From Thalassomonas sp. RHCl1 (lineage in GTDB: Bacteria; Pseudomonadota; Gammaproteobacteria; Enterobacterales; Alteromonadaceae), in assembly GCF_947387555.1 (NCBI RefSeq), contig NZ_CANDNZ010000002.1, forward strand, positions 930,001 through 994,000: a stretch of DNA of 64,000 nucleotides. Reading direction: 5' to 3'. This document shows, one piece after another, positions 9,395 through 17,726 of this stretch (position 1 is the first letter of the stretch; each line of letters begins with the position of its first letter). A program made the position numbers and the translations under genes. Below the pieces are notes generated by a model that made no database searches, was not told the DNA's origin, and worked only from the letters and a program-made list of their open reading frames with translations.

Positions 9395-10294
9395 ATGAAA
9401 ATATTTATCAGCCACGCCAGTAGTGAGCAGATTTTAGCCGATGCATGGAAACACCTGCTGGAAGATTTAGGCGCCAATATCGAGGCCTGGTATTCGGATG
9501 ACCCGGATCCCGACGGCGGTATAGGCCCGGGCAAGTGGCGTGAGAAAATTGAAAAAGAACTGCAAAAGGCGGATTTAATTTTCGCCCTGTTCACCCCTGA
9601 GTCGAAAAACAGGCCGTGGATCTACTTTGAAAGCGCCTATGTCCTGGGCATGGGTAAAAACAAAACCATCATTCCTATCGTCTATTACATGGCAAAAGAA
9701 GAACTGCTCTCACCAATGCAAGACTTAAGTATTTTTTGCGGCGACGACGAAGCTAGCCTGACAGATCTCTACTACCGCTTGGTGAAAAAATATAAAGGCA
9801 CACCGGTCAACCCCAAACTACTCAAAGTTGCCTTTAAGGACTATTTAAAAGCCGTTGACAGCTATAACCAGTCAAGGCTGGCGGAAAGTCTGTTCCACGG
9901 CCATTTTCATAACCAGCATACCGCTGCTTTCTTACAGGGCAACTGGTATTCAAAATGGACACAAATTGCCGAAGACGGCAGCCAAACCCCGTTTGAAGTT
10001 CACCCGGTAAAAATCTGGACCACGCCGGAGCGGCTGCGTATTGTCGGCGAAGGTAAGGACTGGGCAGATCATTATCCTATGGAGGGCGTGGTATCGTCTG
10101 AAGGCTATATCGCCTTGAGTTACTGGAGCCAGGGGGAGATTCCCATATGCGGCACTGCTTTGCTTAAACTTATCGGCGGCAACCGCATTATCAGAGGCAC
10201 CTGGCAAGGTTATACTGCTGCCAGCTTAAACCAGGGACTCGGCTTTATGGCTGGCGAAGTGGTTATCGCCCGTGACCGGAATGATCTCAGCTGA
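9395..10294 (+). CDS. TIR-domain protein with a C-terminal beta-rich domain
   Basis: A 299-residue cytoplasmic protein. Residues 1 to about 140 form a TIR domain: it opens with MKIFISHASSEQ, and W75-x-x-x-E79 (WIYFE) matches the WxxxE motif whose Glu is catalytic in NAD-consuming TIR enzymes. A helical linker (145-180) leads to about 110 residues rich in Trp and Gly, with GNWYSKW and RGTWQG motifs, probably a small beta barrel acting as sensor or binding domain. It starts at an ATG 7 bases after GGGAGG. Bacterial TIR proteins often kill or arrest infected cells by destroying NAD+. No Thoeris, CBASS or other recognisable partner gene is adjacent, so a defence role is inference. Confidence 0.75.
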   Translation: MKIFISHASSEQILADAWKHLLEDLGANIEAWYSDDPDPDGGIGPGKWREKIEKELQKADLIFALFTPESKNRPWIYFESAYVLGMGKNKTIIPIVYYMAKEELLSPMQDLSIFCGDDEASLTDLYYRLVKKYKGTPVNPKLLKVAFKDYLKAVDSYNQSRLAESLFHGHFHNQHTAAFLQGNWYSKWTQIAEDGSQTPFEVHPVKIWTTPERLRIVGEGKDWADHYPMEGVVSSEGYIALSYWSQGEIPICGTALLKLIGGNRIIRGTWQGYTAASLNQGLGFMAGEVVIARDRNDLS

Positions 10295-10502
10295 TAGCAT
10301 GAATTGCCAAAAAAACCGAAAACCTTAGCCTTCTGCGTTTCATATAATTGCCTGAATAGCCGCTCCAGGCTTTATTGTTTATTTAGTGTATGTTTATCAG
10401 ACTCTTGTTTGTCGACAATAGCACCTTTATCGATACTGGAAAGTAACGCCTTACCGGTGAATATCAAATTAACACCATAATAAATGACACAAACTTTGCG
10501 TC

Positions 10503-11432
10503 TCAGTTAAGCTCACACTTGGCTTTCATGAGATTTTCTCTGCCGGTCAGTGCACAACGAAAAGCCAGATAAGCCGTTAATACCGCCTCAGGGTCTTCTA
10601 CCTGGGGATAATGCCCCACTTGCCCAAGGGCCACGACATCGCAGGCAGTTTCCGGCATCAGCTCACAGTAACGCGTTACCATGTGCGCGCCGGATATCGG
10701 ATCTAAACTGCCATTTATCAGCCGAATTGGCACCCTGGCATTCACTAATGCCCCAACCCAGCGCTCACGATTTATTTTGCGTTCGGACATGTAACGGATA
10801 AGTTTATGACTGATAGCCAATCCCCGGTTATGTTTCATTAATGTCCAAAAATCCTGCCACTCATCATCCGACATTTGTTTATCCGGCGCTAAAATCCCAT
10901 TAAGTTTTTTGCGTAACGTTCGCTCATTTGACAGATAACTGATCACTTTTCCTATCGGACTAAGCAGCAGCTTTTGCAACAATAACGGCCGGTGGGTTTC
11001 AGGGAACAAGCCACCGTTAAGCAAACAAAGGCTGTTGATAACATAACCGTTTTCATCGGGTGTTTTACTGACCTGTCCATCCTGGAATCTTGCCAGTAAT
11101 TCCTGGGCCACGGTATCGCCATAATCATGTGCCATCAAGTGGAAACGGCTAATGCCCAAATAAGCCCATAAAGCCTGATGCAGATCCGCCTGGTCAAAAA
11201 TACTGTAGTTATAATCCCGGGGTTTATCGGAAAAGCCAAAACCTATCATGTCCAGGCACACCACCCGGTAACGTTTAATTAACTCGGGCCAGAGTTTATG
11301 CCAGTCCCAACAAGCGGTGGGAAAGCCGTGAATTAATACCAGTACCTCACCTTCTCCCTCATCCCGGTAGAAGATATTATGCCCCCGGTATTGAAAATAT
11401 CTGCCCTGTTGCTGCCATTGATTCAGTTTCAT
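10503..11432 (-). CDS. Alpha/beta hydrolase resembling animal MEST
   Basis: A 309-residue cytoplasmic alpha/beta hydrolase. It has an oxyanion motif HGFPT (about 35-39) and a GFGFSDKP loop. The nucleophile elbow AHDYGD places Asp103 where esterases have Ser, as in haloalkane dehalogenases and epoxide hydrolases. A late GHYPQVEDP supplies the His. The cap region (NGGLFPETHRPLLLQKLL) and the RWVGAL and DP motifs closely match my memory of vertebrate MEST/PEG1, whose substrate is unknown. The ATG at 11432 is favoured over 11438 because AAAGG lies 7 bases before it. It lies 37 bases downstream of the hydrolase gene starting at 12345, so the two are probably one operon. Confidence 0.75.
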   Translation of the reverse strand: MKLNQWQQQGRYFQYRGHNIFYRDEGEGEVLVLIHGFPTACWDWHKLWPELIKRYRVVCLDMIGFGFSDKPRDYNYSIFDQADLHQALWAYLGISRFHLMAHDYGDTVAQELLARFQDGQVSKTPDENGYVINSLCLLNGGLFPETHRPLLLQKLLLSPIGKVISYLSNERTLRKKLNGILAPDKQMSDDEWQDFWTLMKHNRGLAISHKLIRYMSERKINRERWVGALVNARVPIRLINGSLDPISGAHMVTRYCELMPETACDVVALGQVGHYPQVEDPEAVLTAYLAFRCALTGRENLMKAKCELN

Positions 11433-11469
11433 CAACATACCTTTGCATCCCTATGTTTGTCATCCAGCC

Positions 11470-12345
11470 TTAGCGGCATTGGCCATTTAAAAAGCTCGCA
11501 CTGACCGCTATCAATTGATCGCGGGAGGAGGAAAAACTGTGATCGTCTTCAATCAATTGATAGGATACCCGGCTATTGTTAGTCCCTTTTAATGCCGCCA
11601 ATAACGGCTTGATATGCTGAGCCATGGGGATCACTTCGGTATTGGCGGCAATGAGCATCACCGGGCGGCCGTTAATTTTGTCAATGCGTTTAACCAAGTC
11701 CAGCTCAGGGCCATATTGCCTGATTTCCGCCTCGGCCTTGGCTCCCGACCAGCCAGACAGCATAAACAAGCTATCACTGTAACTGCGCCAGAGCTCTGCA
11801 CTTTGTTTTTCTTTAAAAAAGCCCAGGCCGTCGGCCCCGAGATTAGCGCCGTCATAAGAGAGCGAGCATTTTACCGCCGGATTATCCAATATACCGGCAA
11901 TGGCCATATGCCCGCCCATGCTGTGACCAACCAGGGAGATTTTGTCCGCATTTATCCGCAAACTGGCGGCATTTTTCTCCTGCCTTAAATAAGCCAAAAC
12001 CTGCTGGACATCCTGCTCGGCACCACGAAAGGAGAACTCCCCCTCGCTGCCCCAGGCTCCGCGGTAATGGAAAAAGATCACATTCCAGCCTTCACGGCGC
12101 ATCGCCTGGGCCACATCCAGGTTCTTCTCATTGCCGGGATAGCCGTGCAGTAGCAAAATCGTAGGATGCGGCCCCGCCCCTTCGGCCAAATAAGCCAGGC
12201 CGGACATGCGCTTACCATGTGAAGGTATGGTCAGTTCGACGATACTGGCGGGATATTTTCCGCGGGCTTTGGCATTTACTTCAAAAATGGCAAAGGTTGA
12301 AATCACCAGGGAGAACAGGCTGATCAGCAAGAGCAAAGGCCGCAT
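11470..12345 (-). CDS. Exported alpha/beta hydrolase (prolyl oligopeptidase/dienelactone type)
   Basis: A 291-residue protein with an N-terminal hydrophobic helix (LLLLISLFSLVISTFAIF), so secreted or inner-membrane anchored. It shows an LLLHGYPG oxyanion segment (about 64-71), a GHSMGGHMA nucleophile elbow with Ser about 145, and a DDHSF segment near the C terminus with the His. The Asp is probably in the strand before VIPMAQ. The family cleaves ester or peptide bonds; the substrate cannot be told. AAGGA precedes the start. It is the first gene of a probable two-gene operon with the MEST-like hydrolase. Confidence 0.75.
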   Translation of the reverse strand: MRPLLLLISLFSLVISTFAIFEVNAKARGKYPASIVELTIPSHGKRMSGLAYLAEGAGPHPTILLLHGYPGNEKNLDVAQAMRREGWNVIFFHYRGAWGSEGEFSFRGAEQDVQQVLAYLRQEKNAASLRINADKISLVGHSMGGHMAIAGILDNPAVKCSLSYDGANLGADGLGFFKEKQSAELWRSYSDSLFMLSGWSGAKAEAEIRQYGPELDLVKRIDKINGRPVMLIAANTEVIPMAQHIKPLLAALKGTNNSRVSYQLIEDDHSFSSSRDQLIAVSASFLNGQCR

Positions 12346-12491
12346 GTAATTTTCCTTAACTTAGCGCAAGTGATAAATAAATTGACGTTTATACTAAGTC
12401 AGAACATGCCGTGAAAACAAGTAATTAGCAGCATAAGGCTGTAGGGCTGCGTGCCCGCTCTAAGCACGCAGCCAGGCCTTTGATTGGGAAG

Positions 12492-13532
12492 TTAGTCCGG
12501 CAACTCACTGCAGGCAAAGGGGCCGCTAAATTCCAGCAGCGCCTGCGGCAAATGTATGGTCTCTTTTAATTCACCCAAATGATAAAGGTTAAAGTCCACT
12601 TCTGCCTTCATCGATTTCATATAGTTTTGTTCGCCGCCAAAAATAATCACCGAAGGAAAATTCAGCAGATAAAAACTTTCCGGCGCCGCCCTGGCATCAA
12701 GCACGAGTTTTTTACCGATTTTGTTCAGCTCAACATGTAACTCTCCGGCGCAGGCATCTATTTCCCGTTTTACCGAAAGACCTTTAAACGCAGGGTAAAA
12801 CACCAAGTCGTAATTATCTGACACATAACGGCCCGCCCACATCTCAACACTGCTATCGCCGAAAACCGCACCGGTAAACATAAAAGCGACTTCGTCGGAC
12901 AAGCCCATGGTATACATCATACCGGCGCTGGACTCCTTATCGTACCAGCCCTTGTCTACCTGGGCATAACCCGGGCCGCTCCACCCTTGCACACCGTCGT
13001 CAAAACTGTATTGCACAGGCGTGGTGACCGTATACAGGAACCATTTCCCGCCGACACCAGGCAACTCAGGAATAATGCCAAAAGGTGTTTGTCCCGGGTT
13101 TAATCCCCCCCAGTAACGGGTATGGGGGCCGTCCCAGGCCAGAGAAAAGGTAAAATCCTCATGGGTGACGCTGATCTGCTCTTCATCGGCAACAATAATG
13201 CCCGGCACCTCATAATAAAAGGCATCAGCCTTGCTCGGATGCTCCAGGATAACCTCATCATAAAAGAGATCATATTTTACCGTTGCTCCCTGAAGCGGCG
13301 TAAAGGCCAGGTGCATATAGGCCTTTTCCTGCCCGTCAACAGAATCCGGAGCAATATAGGTTTGAAAACTAATTTTAAAATAACCGATTCCCGGTGCAGC
13401 AACATTATAAAACCACTGTTCGGCCCAGGTGACCCGTGAGCTGGGCTCATGGGCTCGGATATCATCCAGATTGGTTGACCAGCTTGACAGGGGTAAAAAA
13501 CTTAAACAAAAAACCAGTAATAGACGCAGCAT
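12492..13532 (-). CDS. Exported beta-rich protein, possibly lipocalin-like (AttH/CrtC type)
   Basis: About 346 residues, starting MLRLLLVFCLSFLPLSSWS with a clear signal peptide. I moved the start from 13592 to 13532 because GAGGGA lies just before that ATG. The mature protein is dominated by alternating beta strands with many aromatics. Segments such as SLAWDGPHTRYWGG and GYAQVDKGWYDKE recall the double lipocalin fold of AttH and carotenoid 1,2-hydratase (CrtC), but the match is weak and by eye. It is divergent from an RPE65-family oxygenase, which would fit a terpenoid or carotenoid substrate. No catalytic residues are assigned. Confidence 0.45.
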   Translation of the reverse strand: MLRLLLVFCLSFLPLSSWSTNLDDIRAHEPSSRVTWAEQWFYNVAAPGIGYFKISFQTYIAPDSVDGQEKAYMHLAFTPLQGATVKYDLFYDEVILEHPSKADAFYYEVPGIIVADEEQISVTHEDFTFSLAWDGPHTRYWGGLNPGQTPFGIIPELPGVGGKWFLYTVTTPVQYSFDDGVQGWSGPGYAQVDKGWYDKESSAGMMYTMGLSDEVAFMFTGAVFGDSSVEMWAGRYVSDNYDLVFYPAFKGLSVKREIDACAGELHVELNKIGKKLVLDARAAPESFYLLNFPSVIIFGGEQNYMKSMKAEVDFNLYHLGELKETIHLPQALLEFSGPFACSELPD

Positions 13533-13988
13533 ATTTGTTCCCTCAATTATCTGCATAACGAAAAAATAGTGATGTAGAGTGCCACCCGGCACTCATTTTT
13601 ATAGATATATCATAAAATTAACTTAAGTGTTTATTTTTTAACCCTTGAATCTGCGAGTTTTTTACAGTACCTTAGCCTCATGGAATAAATATCGGACGGA
13701 GTCGGTATTTGCCATGCTAACAAGTCAAATCACCAAAAGGCATATACACGGCTAAGGAAAGTCGTCGACCCGGTTAAAGGTGGTTTATTCATTGGCATGT
13801 CGCAATTAAGCTTACTTGATAGCCGATTCTGTTTGCTTGCCCGTAAAGTGAGATCCCCGATTTATTCCTGTTTTGGTCACCGTTACTCATGGAAGAATAA
13901 CGTGCGCCGGCCTTTTGCTGATCCGCATTTACCTTCCTGAGTGGCATAGTTTTAATCATTTATTTTAAAAGCCAAATAGGACTTCAAG
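13533..13988. other. Divergent promoter region
   Basis: About 450 bases between two divergent genes for exported proteins, the lipocalin-like one and the RPE65-family oxygenase. No coding frame is supported. Both promoters should be here. I found only weak imperfect repeats and no recognisable operator. Confidence 0.45.
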
Positions 13989-15836
13989 ATGGATCGAAGA
14001 CGTTTTATTAAAACGGCGGGTGTGCTCTCCGCCCTGCCCATGGTGAGTTTTGGCCATGAACAATCTCAGCTGGCCGCCTCAAGTTTTCCCACCAGTATTA
14101 TGCACGGCAGTTTAACGCAGTCCAGTGATGAACTGACGGTATTATCCGGACAATTGCCGCAGGATATTTTCGGCCATGTCTTTATGACCGAAGGCATTTC
14201 CCTGGAGGAAAACCAGCTCACCCCCAACGGCAGGGGCGCCCTGACCCGGGTCGACTTCTCTGCCGAAACAGCGGCTTTTACCCGCAAGATGATCAATACC
14301 CCGTCTGCCATCATGCAGGAGCATGTGACCGCCCCGTTTGACAAGTTTGCCCTGCTCGGCGGTACCGTCTATTTCAGTATGAACCTCGGCTTTATGAATT
14401 ACTGCAATACCGCCCCCAATTATATGGGCAATAACCGTTTTGCCCTCAGTTATGAAGGCGGTATGCCGTTTGAGTTCGACGCAACCACCCTGGAGCTGGT
14501 AACCCCCATAGGCGAGCCCTGGGAATGGCATTCCAGCCTGCCGCCTTTTGCCGATTTACTGGCGCCGGACAAGTGGCTTTTCCCCCAGATAAGGACCACG
14601 GGACATCCTTACTTTGATCTCGACTCAGAAGAATGTTTTACCATCAACTATGGCGGCAATATGGGGGAGTCCGGACTGAAAAACGGCTTTATCCGCCTGA
14701 TCCGCTGGGATTTATCCGGCCCGTTCGACAGCTGGCAGGTTATCGGCCGCAATGGAAAAAGTGCCTATATTACAGCAACTTCCCACTCGCTAAGCGTTAC
14801 GCGTAACCATATTTTGATTTTTGAAACCGCTGCCCGGGTAGAAAATGCCCGCATCATGGGTATACGCACGGTCACGGCGCAAAAACACCGTACCCCGGTA
14901 TGGATAATCCGCAAAGCCGACCTGCATTTTGGCCAGAGTATGGTGTTCGCCGATTACCTGGAGCTGGACTTTGATACCTCGGATATCATGTGCAACTACA
15001 ATGATGACGGCGACATCATTACCCTTTATGGCCAGTACCTGGGCGCCATGGATAAATCAGAGCCTCAGTTCGACTGGGAGTCCCTGTATTTCGGCGGCCG
15101 GGTGGAGTCGGAAATTGCCGGTTACCCGGCAGCACCGGTGGATGTCGGTGGCCTGGTGCGGGCACGCATCCGGGTAAATGCGGTCTCAAGTGAAGAAATT
15201 AAAGGCGACTTTGACGTCATCCGCGACCAAAGCCTGTGCTGGGATATGAACGACCCCGCCTACCGTGGCCATTTCCAGTTCCCGGAAACCTTTGAGCATA
15301 TCTACTGGGCCGCCGTAGGTTATCGCCCCGAACACCTGGTTAAAAGGGTAGCCAGGGCTTATGATGATTATCCGGGCCGTTATTACCAAAACGAAACTTT
15401 ACCGCAAAGTGCTCAGCCCTCGGCGCTGATCCATATGGATTGCAGCGCTATGACTATCAGCGACAGTTACCAGTTTCCTGAAGACTGTGTGATGCGCACC
15501 CCGCAATTTATGGCGCGGAAAAACTCCACCGCCCAGGATGACGGGTATATTTTTACCGCCGTGGTCAGGAAGGAGCCCAGCAACGGCCAGTTTACCGGCA
15601 AGGAATTCTGGCTGTTTGATGCGAAAAACTTAAGCCAGGGACCTGTCTGTATCCTGGGCAGCGCCAAGCTCGATTTTGCCACCACAAATCATGCCTTATG
15701 GGTGCCTGAAATCGGCCCGCGTCCGCCATTGGCTTATAAAGCAGATCTCAACAGCCATTTTAATGACAAGCTTGCTTGTCATAGCCGGCAGGTACAGGAG
15801 GTGTTAACCACCTATGTGTTGCCCAAATTTGCTTAA
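13989..15836 (+). CDS. Tat-exported carotenoid/stilbene cleavage oxygenase (RPE65 family)
   Basis: A 615-residue protein. The N terminus MDRRRFIKTAGVLSALPM is a twin-arginine signal, so the enzyme is folded and loaded with iron before export. The rest has the seven-bladed propeller layout of carotenoid cleavage oxygenases, which bind Fe(II) through four His. Candidate ligands are His206 (TTGHPYFD), His266 (TATSHSLSV), one in the region about 430-450 (FEHIYWAAVGY), and one near the C terminus (TTNHALWVPE). The family cleaves a conjugated C=C bond in carotenoids, apocarotenoids or lignostilbenes. Tat export is unusual, since most known members are cytoplasmic. An exported FAD oxidase follows 61 bases later. 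Confidence 0.8.
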   Translation: MDRRRFIKTAGVLSALPMVSFGHEQSQLAASSFPTSIMHGSLTQSSDELTVLSGQLPQDIFGHVFMTEGISLEENQLTPNGRGALTRVDFSAETAAFTRKMINTPSAIMQEHVTAPFDKFALLGGTVYFSMNLGFMNYCNTAPNYMGNNRFALSYEGGMPFEFDATTLELVTPIGEPWEWHSSLPPFADLLAPDKWLFPQIRTTGHPYFDLDSEECFTINYGGNMGESGLKNGFIRLIRWDLSGPFDSWQVIGRNGKSAYITATSHSLSVTRNHILIFETAARVENARIMGIRTVTAQKHRTPVWIIRKADLHFGQSMVFADYLELDFDTSDIMCNYNDDGDIITLYGQYLGAMDKSEPQFDWESLYFGGRVESEIAGYPAAPVDVGGLVRARIRVNAVSSEEIKGDFDVIRDQSLCWDMNDPAYRGHFQFPETFEHIYWAAVGYRPEHLVKRVARAYDDYPGRYYQNETLPQSAQPSALIHMDCSAMTISDSYQFPEDCVMRTPQFMARKNSTAQDDGYIFTAVVRKEPSNGQFTGKEFWLFDAKNLSQGPVCILGSAKLDFATTNHALWVPEIGPRPPLAYKADLNSHFNDKLACHSRQVQEVLTTYVLPKFA

Positions 15837-15897
15837 GCGAAACCAGAATCACTACACCTTAACAGTAAACACCATTAATCACCCATGGAGGGGAGCA

Positions 15898-17511
15898 ATG
15901 AAAATGATAAAACTCTTTATCGCATTTTTGGCGCTTAGCGCCGTTGCCGGACTGTCGTTTGGCCTTTATTCAACCGAAAACCCGGGAGAAACCCTGTCGA
16001 ACTATCAAAATACCTATGAGTGCCATCCGGCCGTGATCCACACCCCGAGTTCTGTTGAAGAAGTCCAGCAGATTGTCCAGGACGCCATCGCCAACGGCCA
16101 GACCGTCATGACAGGCAACCGTAAGTTCGCCAGCCAGATAGACGCCGCCTGTACCGCCAACGGCCAGGTACAGATCACCCTGGAGAATATGAACCATATC
16201 CTCGCCTTTGACGCCGAGGCGAAAACAGTTTCGGTAGAAGCAGGGATGCGTTTTAACGATCTCAATGATTTCCTGCGCAGCCAGGAGCTGGCGGTCAATA
16301 TGGTCACTGAGCTCAATATCTTTACCATAGGCGGCATGCTCGGCAGCGGCACCCATGGCTCTACCCTGGCCAAGCCCAGCAATATGATTGCCGATTACGT
16401 CACCTCCATGACCATAGTGAACGGCTTAGGGGAAGTTAAGGTACTTACCGGCGAAGCCCTTAATGCTGCCCGGGTCAATCTCGGGGTACTAGGGGTCGTG
16501 GTGGAGGTTACCCTGCAGCTCGAACCCGCGTTTAAAGTACTGGCGGATGTTAAAGGCTACAGGGACGATACCGGCCTTGAAGATATTATCCTAGATGTTG
16601 CCCGCGACAATTATAGCGCCAATATCGCCTGGTTCCCGGGAATAGGCCGCTATACCACCACCCTTTATAACCCTATGCCGCTGGAAAGCGAAGGCAATGC
16701 CTACAATGCCCAGGCAGATGTCAGCGATACCCAGGAGTTCTTTTTCGGTTTATTGTTTGACGCCCTGCATGAATTCCCGGGATCCGGCCTGCAATGCCTG
16801 GCCGCCAAAGTCAGATACGGCGCACGGGATGAGTCTTATTACCGCGACCTTGATACCGGTAAGGTGGTGGATTATCCGATTGGCCATTCGGATCAAATGC
16901 AGTACTTTGAATGTAAAGATCCCGATTCCTGTGTCTGGGATAAGCTGCCGATTGCCTTGCAGGAAGTGGCCATTCCTTTGGAAGAATTGCCCAACTGGAT
17001 CATGGACGTGCGTGAAATCCTCGCCGCCCACCCCACTACTTGCTTCCCGTTAAACGGCATTTATTTCCGCTTCGGCAAGGCATCGCCGAGCTACCTGGGC
17101 ATGAGCGCCGGACGTGATACCGCCTATCTAGGCATAGAATATACCCTGCGTCAGGAAGGTAATGCGGTGCCGAAGAACTATTTTGTCAACCTGGAAATCG
17201 AGCAGATGTCCATCCGTAAATATGGCGCCAGACCCCATTGGGGTAAAAACTCGGTGGCAATATTTGAAAATGCCCCGGCGAAATATGAAAAATGGGACGA
17301 GTTTATGGCCTTTAAGAACGAGATGGATCCGCAAAACATCTTTACCAACCCGTTCTGGCAACGTATTACCGGCGAAGACTCCCTGGATAACTACTTCAGC
17401 CCTGAGTGTAATGCCCGGGGAGAATGCTATTGCCAGACGGATGAGCATTGCGCCGACGGCACCAGCTGTCAGGCCGGCGCCTGGTATGATGACGCCCGCA
17501 TCTGTAAATAG
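15898..17511 (+). CDS. Exported FAD-linked oxidase (VAO/aldonolactone oxidase type)
   Basis: About 537 residues. The start at 15898 is chosen because GGAGGGGAG lies directly upstream, and it gives a clean signal peptide (LFIAFLALSAVAGLS). Residues 40-230 form the FAD-binding domain of the VAO/PCMH family, with the FAD-contacting motif GSGTHGS at 149-155. The end of the catalytic part (NIFTNPFWQRITG) matches sugar-lactone oxidases. It closes with a Cys-rich tail of about 35 residues (ECYCQTDEHCADGTSCQ), an unusual addition that probably folds by disulfides. The usual reaction is oxidation of an alcohol or lactone with O2 as acceptor. It is probably co-transcribed with the RPE65-family gene; the substrate is unknown. 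Confidence 0.75.
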   Translation: MKMIKLFIAFLALSAVAGLSFGLYSTENPGETLSNYQNTYECHPAVIHTPSSVEEVQQIVQDAIANGQTVMTGNRKFASQIDAACTANGQVQITLENMNHILAFDAEAKTVSVEAGMRFNDLNDFLRSQELAVNMVTELNIFTIGGMLGSGTHGSTLAKPSNMIADYVTSMTIVNGLGEVKVLTGEALNAARVNLGVLGVVVEVTLQLEPAFKVLADVKGYRDDTGLEDIILDVARDNYSANIAWFPGIGRYTTTLYNPMPLESEGNAYNAQADVSDTQEFFFGLLFDALHEFPGSGLQCLAAKVRYGARDESYYRDLDTGKVVDYPIGHSDQMQYFECKDPDSCVWDKLPIALQEVAIPLEELPNWIMDVREILAAHPTTCFPLNGIYFRFGKASPSYLGMSAGRDTAYLGIEYTLRQEGNAVPKNYFVNLEIEQMSIRKYGARPHWGKNSVAIFENAPAKYEKWDEFMAFKNEMDPQNIFTNPFWQRITGEDSLDNYFSPECNARGECYCQTDEHCADGTSCQAGAWYDDARICK

Positions 17512-17565
17512 TGCTATAGCTGCTAACGTCAGCGACCGCCGTACTTAACTACAAGTGCGCAAAAA

Positions 17566-17594
17566 AGCCGCCAGCTTTTTCATCCTGGCGGTTT
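17566..17594 (+). terminator. Probable intrinsic terminator after the FAD oxidase
   Basis: GCCGCCAG and CTGGCGGT pair around a 10-base loop, with an A-tract before and a T-rich stretch (TTTATC) after. It sits 55 bases downstream of the oxidase stop and would partly separate it from the TonB receptor gene. Confidence 0.55.
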
Positions 17595-17726
17595 ATCTAG
17601 TTTATTTAACAAAAGAGCAAGCAACCGGGAATAGCTGCCCGGTTGCATTCCTTCCCTACAGCACACTCATATCCGTTAAAAAAGCGCTATTCTTGATAGA
17701 GGCATATTTATCCCTCAGGCGGAAAA

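Noticed and set aside
12492-13532. Firm assignment as carotenoid hydratase CrtC
   Set aside because: Only a loose resemblance to the AttH/CrtC fold is visible and no catalytic residues could be placed.
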